Notes under the pieces: generated by a model
Seen by the model: only the letters and a program-made list of their open reading frames with translations
Told to the model about the DNA's origin: nothing
Databases searched by the model: none
Translations under genes and position numbers: made by a program
Shown: positions 47,436 through 55,652 of the stretch, piece by piece
Numbering within the stretch: the first letter of the stretch is position 1
Layout: every line of letters starts with the position of its first letter
Assembly: GCF_000159355.1 (NCBI RefSeq)
Contig: NZ_GG670120.1
Location: 352,209-416,208, forward strand
From: Lactobacillus johnsonii ATCC 33200
GTDB lineage: Bacteria; Bacillota; Bacilli; Lactobacillales; Lactobacillaceae
Reading direction: 5' to 3'
DNA length: 64,000 nucleotides

Positions 47436-48593
47436 ATGGAACAATTAAGTCTTTTTTCAAAAGAAATAGAGAGAAAGCCGCGACCAGCAAATATCCCAGC
47501 GGTACCAAAAACTAAAGATACACAGGCTAGTTATTCGGTATGGGGATGGTTATTTCAAATTACGGCAGCCATAGTTTTAGGCTTAAAATATCGAAAAAAT
47601 ATGACTAAGATTAAGGTCGAAGGAAAAACAGAAGATATTGAATTATATTTTAGTGACAGAGATCCAATCTATGTTCAAGCAAAATCAACTGGAAAATCTA
47701 TCGAAGAGAATGATAATGCAACTGCTCATTGTACTGCAGCAATGAATACTTTAATTAACACAACTAACATACACAAAAATAAATATTCAGAACTAATTTA
47801 TATAAGTAATTATCTTAATCCATTGAAGTTATCTGAGGAAATATGGCGAGCAATGTGGAAGCCAGAAAAAACGGAATTATTTTTAGCTAGTTTTGAAGAA
47901 GACATACCTAAAGAAGGACAAGAATATTTATTAGAACGTATCAAAGCTGCACAAAAACAGTTAATGGATGGAAAATATTTATATACTACTACATATTTTT
48001 CATTGAAAAAGTTAAATGTGGCAACTTTAATATTCTCTAGAAAAAATAGTATTGGTCAAGAGGAAAATATCAAAGAATGTAGAACTTTGAATAATTTGAT
48101 CGATAAAATATTAGAAAGCGATCATACAGGAAAACTACGAGAAAGCATAGAAGCTGAATTATATCGTAGATATCACAATAACGCTACTAATTTTGAACTT
48201 ATGATAAAAAAGGAAGAGATATGTGGAATTTTTATTTATAAAATTATTCAAGAAGCACCTGAAACATACTTAGAAAAATACGTTCCTATCTTTAATCAAC
48301 GCGAAGTGAATACCTATGCAGACGATTTTATAGTAAAGCAATCACAAAATATAGATGTAATAAATAAAATATTATCTGATTTTTTGACTTTTGATGGACA
48401 AAAGTATCCAACTGAAGCTGAGAAAGAAGAGGCGTTTTTAGAACAAGAAAGTCGTGATAAAGAATTAGAAAATTACTTTCCACTTTCAGATAATGATGAA
48501 ATAAGAAAAGAGTGTCTAAAATATTTAACATACAAGATACTTTATAAACAACAAGTTATAACTCAAACAAAAAAGGAATTTAATATCCAATGA
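47436..48593 (+). CDS. Cap4/DUF4297-like nuclease, defence operon gene 1
   Basis: 385 residues. The N-terminal ~90 residues have the PD-(D/E)xK-like pattern of DUF4297/Cap4 dsDNA nucleases: SVWGWLFQITAAIVLGL, then VEGKTEDIEL (E62, D67) and PIYVQAKST (Q81-x-K83). The rest is helical and without known motifs, likely the sensor/complex part. The stop overlaps the ATPase start (ATGA). In Lamassu (LmuA) and ABC-three-component systems such a nuclease is the effector released by an SMC-like ATPase on invasion. Weak ribosome site, very AT-rich: signs of transfer. Confidence 0.7.
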   Translation: MEQLSLFSKEIERKPRPANIPAVPKTKDTQASYSVWGWLFQITAAIVLGLKYRKNMTKIKVEGKTEDIELYFSDRDPIYVQAKSTGKSIEENDNATAHCTAAMNTLINTTNIHKNKYSELIYISNYLNPLKLSEEIWRAMWKPEKTELFLASFEEDIPKEGQEYLLERIKAAQKQLMDGKYLYTTTYFSLKKLNVATLIFSRKNSIGQEENIKECRTLNNLIDKILESDHTGKLRESIEAELYRRYHNNATNFELMIKKEEICGIFIYKIIQEAPETYLEKYVPIFNQREVNTYADDFIVKQSQNIDVINKILSDFLTFDGQKYPTEAEKEEAFLEQESRDKELENYFPLSDNDEIRKECLKYLTYKILYKQQVITQTKKEFNIQ

Positions 48594-50095
48594 TTATAAA
48601 AGAAATGAAAATCCAGTCTTCGGAAGGAAAAAGAATATTTTCTTTTTCAACAAAAAATATTATTTTTAGTAAAAAAAATTCGGTTGGAAAAAGCACCTTG
48701 TTAAGAATATTGTTTTATGGATTGGGGTATCCAATACCGAGTACTTATAAAATGAAATTTAAAAAATTAAAAATATGGGTAACGTTTCAGCGAGATAATA
48801 ATTTATATCAAAGTTATCGGTATTCTGACTATTTAGAATTAAAAAAGAATGGAGAAATTTTTTATACAGATCCAATCTCTTCGAATTTATCTTCGTGGTA
48901 TTCTCTAATTTGGGGCATTGATTCGTTAACAGTTTTAGACAATCTATTGGGTGCAATATATTTGGAGCAGGATAAAGGATGGACTTTATTAAATCGTGGC
49001 AAAATAATTGGAAATATAAGCTTTAATATTCGAGATCTTTTAATAGGATTGTCTGAAAATAATTCTGAAATATTAAATATGATAAGCGAAAAGAATCGTT
49101 TAAAACAAATTAAAGAAGAGACAAAAGCAATATTAAAATTAAGTGAGTATACTAATTATTCAAACAAACCTGTAGAAGAGGATATAGAATTAAGCGATGA
49201 AGATTTAAATAAATATAAGAATTTAAAAATTCAAGAACGCTTTTTAAAAACACGCATCAACGAATTGAAAAGAACTATAAATAGAACAAATTCCTTGAAA
49301 AATTATATTTATAGTTTGAATCTTTTAATTAAAAACCCAATTGCTGATAAACCCCCAATAGTAGTAAATAAAAAAAATAATAATTTAATGCATTTTGACT
49401 CTACAACTGACTATCTAAAAACAGAATTAGTAAGTTTACAGCTAGATCTTAATGATATTCAAAAACAAAAAGTAGAATTAGATAGAAAATTGGATGAAGA
49501 TACGAATTCTTTATTTAGAACTGAAGATGTGGTTCAAAGCTCATTAAAAGCACTAAGTCATATAAAAATTAATAGAGAATTAATAGAAAAAAGACAAGAT
49601 AATTTAGATAAAGAAATAGATGATTTGAATAAAGAAATAGATGAAGAATTTAAAAAAAATAAAGAGATATTATCTGAAACTGAAGCGTGGATACGAAAGT
49701 TTGCAAAAATTCTGGGAATAGAAGATGTAATTAATTCTCATAGAGATTATTTATTTACTCACGATATAAAATCAATTAGTGGTACGCAATATTATAAAGT
49801 TGTTTTTTGCTTTAAGATGGCTTACATAAAGGTTATTGAAAATCATACTCAAACGTCTCTTCCTATCTTTTTAGATTCTCCAAGTGGTAGAGAAGTAACT
49901 AAAAGTAATATTGATAAAGTAATTAGAATTTTAAATGAATATTTCGAAAAAAATCAAATAATCATTGCTTCTATTTTTGATTATAATTTAAAAAATAAGA
50001 ACATAATTGAAATTAAAAATAAAATTTTTGAATCAAATAATGTAGATAGACCAGAAATAGAGTTACTAAAAGATTCAGACTTTAAGAATAAATAA
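48590..50095 (+). CDS. SMC/RecF-like ATPase, defence operon gene 2
   Basis: 501 residues. Walker A is SKKNSVGKST at 27-36, with Lys at the place of the first Gly. A long coiled coil (about 170-390) separates it from the Walker B-like strand LPIFLDSPSGREV (near 428) and the terminal D-loop/H-loop region. This is the layout of SMC-like sensors such as LmuB or ABC-3C ATPases, though shorter than most LmuB. It overlaps the nuclease by 4 bases. No third (middle) component is present, so the system is a two-gene type. Confidence 0.7.
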   Translation: MIIKEMKIQSSEGKRIFSFSTKNIIFSKKNSVGKSTLLRILFYGLGYPIPSTYKMKFKKLKIWVTFQRDNNLYQSYRYSDYLELKKNGEIFYTDPISSNLSSWYSLIWGIDSLTVLDNLLGAIYLEQDKGWTLLNRGKIIGNISFNIRDLLIGLSENNSEILNMISEKNRLKQIKEETKAILKLSEYTNYSNKPVEEDIELSDEDLNKYKNLKIQERFLKTRINELKRTINRTNSLKNYIYSLNLLIKNPIADKPPIVVNKKNNNLMHFDSTTDYLKTELVSLQLDLNDIQKQKVELDRKLDEDTNSLFRTEDVVQSSLKALSHIKINRELIEKRQDNLDKEIDDLNKEIDEEFKKNKEILSETEAWIRKFAKILGIEDVINSHRDYLFTHDIKSISGTQYYKVVFCFKMAYIKVIENHTQTSLPIFLDSPSGREVTKSNIDKVIRILNEYFEKNQIIIASIFDYNLKNKNIIEIKNKIFESNNVDRPEIELLKDSDFKNK

Positions 50096-50223
50096 TTGCT
50101 ATAGAGAATCACATGAATAATAATTAAAATATTTTTGATTATCTTAATTGGGATGATATCATAACTAAAAGTTTTGAATAGAGAATTCTTAGTGATGCAA
50201 AACGAATTGCATAAGATGCACCA

Positions 50224-50865
50224 ATGGTTTACTTATCAACTGACTACGTCTTTGATGGTCAAGGAACTACTCCTTGGGAACCTGACTTCAAGGGTTACAA
50301 GCCATTAAATGTTTATGGTGAAACTAAGCTTGGCGGAGAAGAAGCTGTTGCTAATACTTTAGACAAGTACTTCATCGTTCGTATTGCTTGGGTATTTGGT
50401 GTAAATGGTTCTAACTTTATTAAGACAATGCTTAAAGTTGGTTCAAACCATGATGAAGTTAAAGTTGTTAGCGACCAAGTAGGTACACCAACTTATACTT
50501 TTGATTTAGCTCGCTTATTGGTAGACATGATTGAAACTGATAAGTACGGCTACTACCATGCAACTAATGCGGAATTACCAGCAAGTGAAGGCAACCATGA
50601 CGAAAATGGTACTAAGACCGGCTATATTTCTTGGTACGATTTTACTAAAGAAATCTACCGTCAAGCAGGCTACAAGACTAAGGTAACTCCTGTAACTACT
50701 GAAGAATATGGTTTATCAAAGGCTGTTCGTCCATTTAACTCTCGCTTAGACAAGAGTAAGTTAGAAGAAAACGGCTTTAAGCCACTTCCAACTTGGCCGG
50801 ACGCTATTAGCCGATACTTAGACATTTTAAAGGACGACGGCTTCTTTGATGAGTTGGGTAAGTAA
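50224..50865 (+). pseudogene. rmlD: dTDP-4-dehydrorhamnose reductase, N-terminally truncated
   Basis: 213 residues align to the C-terminal three quarters of RmlD: VYLSTDYVFDGQG, the catalytic YGETK (Y-x3-K), and SRLDKSKLEENGF. The N-terminal Rossmann GxxGxxG part is missing. Upstream, a decayed in-frame segment (LSDAKRIA-stop-DAPMVYLSTDY) shows this is a damaged gene, not a short variant. Codons are strongly biased as in native housekeeping genes, unlike the defence genes before it. So the rhamnose operon of the EPS locus once lay here and was largely replaced. Confidence 0.85.
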
Positions 50866-50890
50866 GTTTTTAACTAAATAATACCGAATG

Positions 50891-50920
50891 AAAGGCTAAG
50901 CATTGTGCTTGGTCTTTTTT
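50891..50920 (+). terminator. Terminator after the rmlD remnant
   Basis: AAAGGCTAAGCA / TGCTTGGTCTTT pair over 12 positions using two G-U pairs, loop TTG, then T run. Confidence 0.7.
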
Positions 50921-50963
50921 GATGGAAAAAGGGAAAACTGTAATCTTAAACAGAAATACTTGC

Positions 50964-50992
50964 TTGATAAAATTATTTTTTATTTATATTAT
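50964..50992 (+). promoter_or_regulatory. Promoter of RT cassette B
   Basis: TTGATA - 17 bases - TATTAT, same geometry as in cassette A, about 6 nt before the first ncRNA stem. Confidence 0.78.
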
Positions 50993-50997
50993 ATAAT

Positions 50998-51343
50998 TGC
51001 GTTATGATGAAATTAGGCATAACGGAAAAGGATTGAAGTCAAGATCTTGGTCGAGAATTGATTAATAATAAATTCAATGCCAAGTTTGATGACTGAAGAA
51101 TGTGTTTCTTGATCTAAGGTAATCCAGAAGACTTCCACAATTAATAGAAGAACTTGTAATCTTGGAGAAAGACTCATAACAATTCCTTTCGTCTTTATAA
51201 TAACATGAAGATGCATGATATTACTGAGTAGTTGTAATTCATCTCAGTGTTTATCTGTCATGGATTATAAGATTTTTTACACAGTACCCACTGGTTAGGA
51301 ACGCTACTCTCCGTTGCCAGTGGGTATCGTCATTTATTGGGGT
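50998..51343 (+). ncRNA. Structured ncRNA of RT cassette B
   Basis: Homologue of the RNA at 45322. The first 27 nt (stem CGTTATG/CATAACG) and the terminal hairpin TACCCACTGG/CCAGTGGGTA (51285-51326) are unchanged, while the middle has diverged with structure kept: CTTC/GAAG (51132-51135 with 51147-51150) replaces CTCC/GGAG, and TTGTAATTCAT/ATGGATTATAA (51232-51242 with 51260-51270) keeps pairing through two G-U changes. The last hairpin ends 21 nt before the RT ATG. Likely template or cofactor of the RT. Confidence 0.78.
51013..51216 (-). other. Conserved antisense open frame within ncRNA B (67 codons)
   Basis: From ATG 51216 to a stop at 51013, homologous in phase and position to the frame antisense to ncRNA A. 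It is hydrophobic in the middle (QVLLLIVEVFWITLDQET). The sense strand is closed by a TGA shortly after the first hairpin. In DRT2 systems an RT copies the ncRNA into concatemers that carry an endless 'neo' frame; this frame is the obvious candidate here, but the repeat boundaries cannot be read from sequence. Confidence 0.45.
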
Positions 51344-51347
51344 AATT

Positions 51348-52673
51348 ATGAATATTAATGAATGGTTTGAAGACCCAAAAGTATTTGAAAAGAGTAAAAG
51401 AGAATATGCACATTTTGATCTTCGAACTGATTTAGCTAAATGCAAGAAATATATTACTAATTCTAAAAATATTGAGCGACATGGTTTTTATCCGTTTATA
51501 AAATATGATCTTGAATATCATAAATATAATAGGGCGGAAGGAAGAAAAACAAAGAAGCGTACCATTTGTTATGCATCTCATATTGATAGTTGTATTTTTC
51601 AATATTATAGTTTTTTAATTAATAAAAAATATAATGCACGTCTAAAACAAGATGGCATTTACGAAGTGCCAATAGCATATCGAACAGATCTACATACAGA
51701 TACTATTGCTGAATTTAGAAAAATGCATCAGTTCATGATTCAGCATCCTTCTTCTTATGTTATGATTGGCGATTTTACAAGCTTTTTTGACAAAATTGAC
51801 CATCAATATTTAAAAGAGCGCTTATGTGATTTATTACAAGTCGATAAGCTTAATTCCGATTATTATGCGATATTTAAACGAATTACCAAATATGATTATT
51901 GGGATTTAACAGATCTCTATCGATTAAATAATCTTAATCCAAAGAAGAGAAAAGATAAGATTAAGATAAATTCTAAAGTAAGAATTCTCTCTCAAAGTGA
52001 TTATAAGAAATATCGATCACACATTAGGCAACATCAAGACAATAAAGGAATTCCGCAAGGCTCATCAATTAGTGCATGTCTAGCAAATGTTTATATGTTA
52101 GAAATTGATCGGCTGATTAATGAATTTGTAGTTGCACGTGGCGGTATTTATAGAAAATACAGTGACGATTTTATAATTATCTTACCTATGGATACTAGTT
52201 CAACTGATGATATTGAAAAAATAATTCTAAAATTTGGAGCATTTAAAGATAAAGGTATTTTGGAATTACAACCAGAAAAGACGCAAGTTTATAAATTACA
52301 AGACCATTCAGTCGTGAATATCGGTCATCTTTTTACTCCGAGCTTGAATGAAAAGAACAAAACAATTAATTTTATTGGCTTTACTTTTGACGGTAATGCA
52401 ATAAAAATACGCGAAAAAACAACAAGTAAATATTATTATCGAATGCATCATAAAGCTAAAGGTGTCGCTCATCAATATTATCGTAATAAGTATTACAAGG
52501 GTGCAGATAAGTTATATCAACTGTATTCTCCAAATGGTCAGTATGGAAAAGGTAATTATTTTACTTATTTAAGTAGAGTTCAGAATGCTTTCCCCAACCA
52601 ATCTATTATGATTTCAGAGGATAGGATTATGACGAATATTAGGCTGACTTTGAAGAAAAATAGGTGGGGATAG
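51348..52673 (+). CDS. Defence-type reverse transcriptase B (UG/DRT2-like)
   Basis: 441 residues, single RT domain plus thumb, no maturase, endonuclease or nitrilase part. Motif A is GDFTSFFDKI (D142), the PQGSSIS motif is at 236-242, the catalytic YSDDF at 271-275, and NFIGFTFDG near 341. CYASHIDSCIFQYY precedes motif A, a feature of unknown-group (UG) RTs. Retron hallmarks (NAxxH, VTG) are absent. With a structured RNA upstream it fits a DRT; DRT2 is the best guess from length and layout, but class is unproven. Highly related copy at 45681. Confidence 0.78.
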   Translation: MNINEWFEDPKVFEKSKREYAHFDLRTDLAKCKKYITNSKNIERHGFYPFIKYDLEYHKYNRAEGRKTKKRTICYASHIDSCIFQYYSFLINKKYNARLKQDGIYEVPIAYRTDLHTDTIAEFRKMHQFMIQHPSSYVMIGDFTSFFDKIDHQYLKERLCDLLQVDKLNSDYYAIFKRITKYDYWDLTDLYRLNNLNPKKRKDKIKINSKVRILSQSDYKKYRSHIRQHQDNKGIPQGSSISACLANVYMLEIDRLINEFVVARGGIYRKYSDDFIIILPMDTSSTDDIEKIILKFGAFKDKGILELQPEKTQVYKLQDHSVVNIGHLFTPSLNEKNKTINFIGFTFDGNAIKIREKTTSKYYYRMHHKAKGVAHQYYRNKYYKGADKLYQLYSPNGQYGKGNYFTYLSRVQNAFPNQSIMISEDRIMTNIRLTLKKNRWG

Positions 52674-52848
52674 GAGTAGAGATGCATTCTCAAAGGCTAG
52701 AATTGATTTTGAGAATTTAAGGGGATCATTTGTAAAAAGAAAAGAAAATATGATATCGCTAATTATGGGGAGAAAAAACTTTCCATTGGGATGGCAAAAA
52801 TTTGGAATTAGTAATTAAGGTTTATTTGGCAGGTTAATATTTGTAGAT
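52674..52848. other. Non-coding stretch after RT B
   Basis: The first ~10 bases still match the end of cassette A (GGATAGGAG); after that the two sites differ. I see no gene, only short frames. Confidence 0.5.
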
Positions 52849-52885
52849 AAAAAGATAGTCCTTTTGTTCAGTGGACTATCTTTTT
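52849..52885 (+). terminator. Terminator after RT cassette B
   Basis: AAAAAGATAGTCC / GGACTATCTTTTT, perfect 13-bp stem, 11-base loop, T run. Confidence 0.85.
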
Positions 52886-53050
52886 AATATGGATAATTAT
52901 GAAGAAATATTAATGTGCTTAGTTAGGATTTTATGACTTCCTTAGCTGTGGGAGGGTAGACTAAAAAACAAAATAATAAGAATAAATGTGCCTATTAACT
53001 TGTTTTTAAAAGAGGTAAAATGATTCTGAATAGTACTTGGAGTGAAAAGA

Positions 53051-53968
53051 ATGCTTTATAAACAAATTGAACAGAATAAACGAAATACTTGGATTATTTT
53101 AGGTCTATACACCTTGTTGATACTAATAATAAGTATTTTTCTTGGGATGCTTTTTACAGTTTATATTGGAGGGTTATTCTTTGTTATAGGTTTGATTTAC
53201 ATTGCACACGTCTACTTTGATGCAACTCGCCATCTTATGAAAGTAACAAATGCTGTTGAAATCACTAAAGAAACAGAGCCCCAAATTTATGAATTAGTTG
53301 AAGAACTCTGTTTAGCCGGTGGGTTGCCAGTTCCAAAATTATATATTACTCCTGATCAGGCGCCAAATGCGTTTGCTACCGGACGCGATCCACAACATGC
53401 AAGTTTAGCTTTAACGCAAGGACTATTGAATATGATGAATAAAAAGGAAGTTCAAGGTGTCATTGGCCATGAACTTTCTCATATTCGAAACTATGATACT
53501 CGTATTACAGTTTTAGCCAGTGCGCTAACTAGTTTAATTACAATGACTGGTATAGGAATCGTTGTATTTGGATGGGGTGTATTAACTAGTGAGAGTAAAG
53601 GTTTGTTAGGTCTTCTCATCAAATTTTTTGCCTTATTTTTGATTATTGTAGGTGGAATTATTTCTATTATTGGAATTCCTATAGCAAAGTTGCTATTTTT
53701 ACTAGTATCACGTCAGAGAGAATATTTAGCGGATATTGGTTCAGTTGATTTGACACGTGAACCAAGCGGCTTAATTTCTGCTCTGTCTAAACTTGAAAAG
53801 CTAGAAGAAGGAGAGAGTATTCCACAAATTGGATCACAAGATTTAGCCCTACAACATTTGTATTTTAATTTTCCGAGTGCTCATAATTGGATTAACCGCC
53901 TTTTCTCCGATCATCCACCTTTGGATAAAAGAATTGAACGCCTAGAAAATAGTAATCGGATAAAATAA
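53051..53968 (+). CDS. htpX: Membrane zinc protease HtpX
   Basis: M48 metalloprotease in membrane quality control. Two N-terminal membrane segments (about 16-55), the catalytic HEXXH as IGHELSHIRN, two further membrane segments, and the third ligand in REYLADI. 305 residues from the ATG at 53051, which has GGAG 8 bases before it; a GTG at 53042 overlaps that site. It marks the return to conserved genes after the accessory island. Confidence 0.93.
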   Translation: MLYKQIEQNKRNTWIILGLYTLLILIISIFLGMLFTVYIGGLFFVIGLIYIAHVYFDATRHLMKVTNAVEITKETEPQIYELVEELCLAGGLPVPKLYITPDQAPNAFATGRDPQHASLALTQGLLNMMNKKEVQGVIGHELSHIRNYDTRITVLASALTSLITMTGIGIVVFGWGVLTSESKGLLGLLIKFFALFLIIVGGIISIIGIPIAKLLFLLVSRQREYLADIGSVDLTREPSGLISALSKLEKLEEGESIPQIGSQDLALQHLYFNFPSAHNWINRLFSDHPPLDKRIERLENSNRIK

Positions 53969-53977
53969 GATAAGCAC

Positions 53978-54011
53978 GACCAAATATCATGAGATGGTAT
54001 TTGGTCTTTTT
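53978..54011 (+). terminator. Intrinsic terminator of htpX
   Basis: GACCAAATA / TATTTGGTC, perfect 9-bp stem, followed by TTTTT. Confidence 0.85.
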
Positions 54012-54117
54012 GTTGGGTTAAGCTGTAGGTTAAGCACTCTATTTTTTGTTGATAGAAACTAATGGAAAATGATATTATTTGAATTAGGGAATGGCATTAT
54101 ATCAGAGATCTTTTAGT

Positions 54118-54259
54118 GTATTCTCCACGTAAGTGGAGCTGCTTCTGATGCCCCCCAAGTATGAAGATTTCGCAGTGCCTTGGTGTTCTCCATGTTTGTG
54201 GAGGTAATCCCATGAAAAGTGGTGTTGGCAAAATTACTAACTCGTATTCTCCAGTAAAT
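54118..54259 (+). CRISPR. Degenerate remnant of a type I-E CRISPR array (two repeats and a partial third)
   Basis: Three copies begin with GTATTCTCC or GTGTTCTCC at 54118, 54183 and 54244. The first two show the 28-base form with the inner palindrome CTCCACGTAAGTGGAG or CTCCATGTTTGTGGAG; the third breaks off after about 10 bases. The step between second and third is 61 (28 + 33), the unit of type I-E arrays in lactobacilli; the first step is 65, with a C6 run in that spacer. No cas genes are present, so it is a relic. Confidence 0.7.
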
Positions 54260-54504
54260 AAAAAATGCCACATCATTCAAAACATACTATATCTATACAA
54301 TCCTACGTTAATCAGTTGAATGACTTGATAGCTCATATTAGTTGATTTATATAAAAAATATCAAGAGAGAAAAAATATGACACCATCAATTGACTAAAGG
54401 CCAATAGGATTTGCTACAATAAATGAAGGGACAAGTGAACGTAGTTTATTAGAAAGAAGAACAATGGCACTATGCTAAAAAAGTGATTCACGAGTCTACT
54501 ATGA
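54260..54504. other. Non-coding stretch with gene debris
   Basis: No intact gene. A frame from ATG 54377 (MTPSID-stop) reads on as RPIGFATINEGTSERSLLERR before another stop, which looks like a decayed gene I cannot identify. Confidence 0.4.
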
Positions 54505-54572
54505 AAGTAAGAGATAGTTAGGTGAACGCGCATAGAGGTCAGATAGGTGTGGGTGCGAGCCCCATCTTGCTT
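54505..54572 (+). other. tRNA-like element or tRNA fragment
   Basis: AAGTAAG (54505-54511) can pair with CTTGCTT (54566-54572), and directly before the latter stands a T-arm-like hairpin: GTGGG - TGCGAGC - CCCAT, with a 7-base loop containing CGA. Acceptor and T-arm geometry thus match a tRNA, but no proper D- or anticodon arm is seen in the 37 bases between, and the T-loop lacks the second T. Possibly a decayed tRNA or an integration scar. Confidence 0.25.
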
Positions 54573-54581
54573 GTCTTAAAG

Positions 54582-54612
54582 AAAACGATACTCAAACGAG
54601 TGTCGTTTTTAT
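54582..54612 (+). terminator. Intrinsic terminator after the tRNA-like element
   Basis: AAAACGATACTC / GAGTGTCGTTTT (one G-U), loop AAAC, then T-rich. It shows that this stretch is or was transcribed. Confidence 0.75.
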
Positions 54613-54839
54613 TTTTTGTTTTTTTCTCAAGGATAGGACTTAAATATTTAATAAAGATAATTCAAATCATCATCCCTAAATACATTAACTCTACTTGTTA
54701 TGAAATAAAGCATTGATAAGGTATTTCTATTTGTTATACGGCTGTAAAATCATCACGTAAAGCAGGTTTAAAGCCTACTCTCATAACAGGCTAATCCGTA
54801 ATTTGAAAACTAAATTCGTTATATAATCTGTATAATTTT

Positions 54840-55587
54840 TTAGGAGTATTAGGTTTAGTACTTCTGGAATTAGGAACAAGTGCTTGCTCTAGTCAAACAA
54901 ACAATAGTAGCAGCAAACAAATACTAGTAAGTCAAAGAAGTCTGTCGAAAAGACAGATGAAAGCAGTAGTTAGAGTACAAAACGCTCTAAAAAAGATTTA
55001 AGTACAGCGGCTGACAATCAAGCTAATAATAGTAACAGTAACGAAGGTAAAGCTTATGGCGGAAATTTCCAAGATAGTAAGGGATATATCGCTATCAATA
55101 ATGTAACCAACGTCACTGTTAAGAGTTCTAATGACGATGGCTACTATGCTCTAGTGCAAGGAACTTTCACTAATAATGCTAAAGAAAGCGTTGATCCAAC
55201 ATCTTACTTTAGTAACCACTTAAAAGTAATGGAGAAAGGTGGCAAAGCTACTCATGATCTTGTTTTGGTCACTACAGACATTGAAAATGAATTAACACCT
55301 TGGGGAAACCAGATTAAGGAAGGTCGTAAGAAGGTTGGCCTAATATGACCGGTAATTTTGTTATAGTATATAAATTAGATCCTGCAAATGGAGCTAAAAC
55401 TAATGCAACCCATTATGTATTCGATCCTTACGATTCTAAATTTGGTAAATCATTAACTGTAAAAGTTTATGAGTCTAAGACCATTAAGAAATCTAGCGAT
55501 AGTGCAAATAGCAATTCACATTCTGACGAAAGTACAGACATAAATTCAAGTGCCGATACAAGCAGTGATGCTGATACAGATGACTAA
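54840..55587 (+). pseudogene. DUF5067-like lipoprotein, broken
   Basis: A lipoprotein signal end (VLLELGTSACSS) opens the sequence but has no start codon. A frame change near 54905 and a TAG near 54970 follow, then the globular part YGGNFQDSKGYIAINNVTNVTVKSS...GYYALVQGTFTN, and a further one-base loss near 55343 before MTGNFVIVYKLD and the Ser/Asp-rich tail. The globular part resembles DUF5067 of lactobacillar lipoproteins. At least three lesions make it non-functional. Confidence 0.75.
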
Positions 55588-55596
55588 TTAAATATT

Positions 55597-55641
55597 AAAA
55601 AACTGAGAACTATGAGGGTATTCATAATTCTCAGTTTTTTT
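55597..55641. terminator. Bidirectional terminator
   Basis: AAAAACTGAGAA-C-TATGA against TCATA-A-TTCTCAGTTTTT, a long stem with one mismatch, between convergent genes. Confidence 0.85.
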
Positions 55642-55652
55642 ATTAAGTAGCA

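Noticed and set aside
51348-52673. Retron
   Set aside because: The RT lacks NAxxH and VTG motifs, and I find no msr/msd layout with a1/a2 repeats bounding the RNA.
51348-52673. Group II intron or diversity-generating retroelement
   Set aside because: No maturase or endonuclease domain, no intron domain V after the gene, no template/variable repeat pair, and no accessory Avd gene.
54522-54716. 64-codon open frame over the tRNA-like element
   Set aside because: No ribosome site; it crosses the terminator stem and T run, giving an artificial hydrophobic stretch (VSFLFFVFFS).
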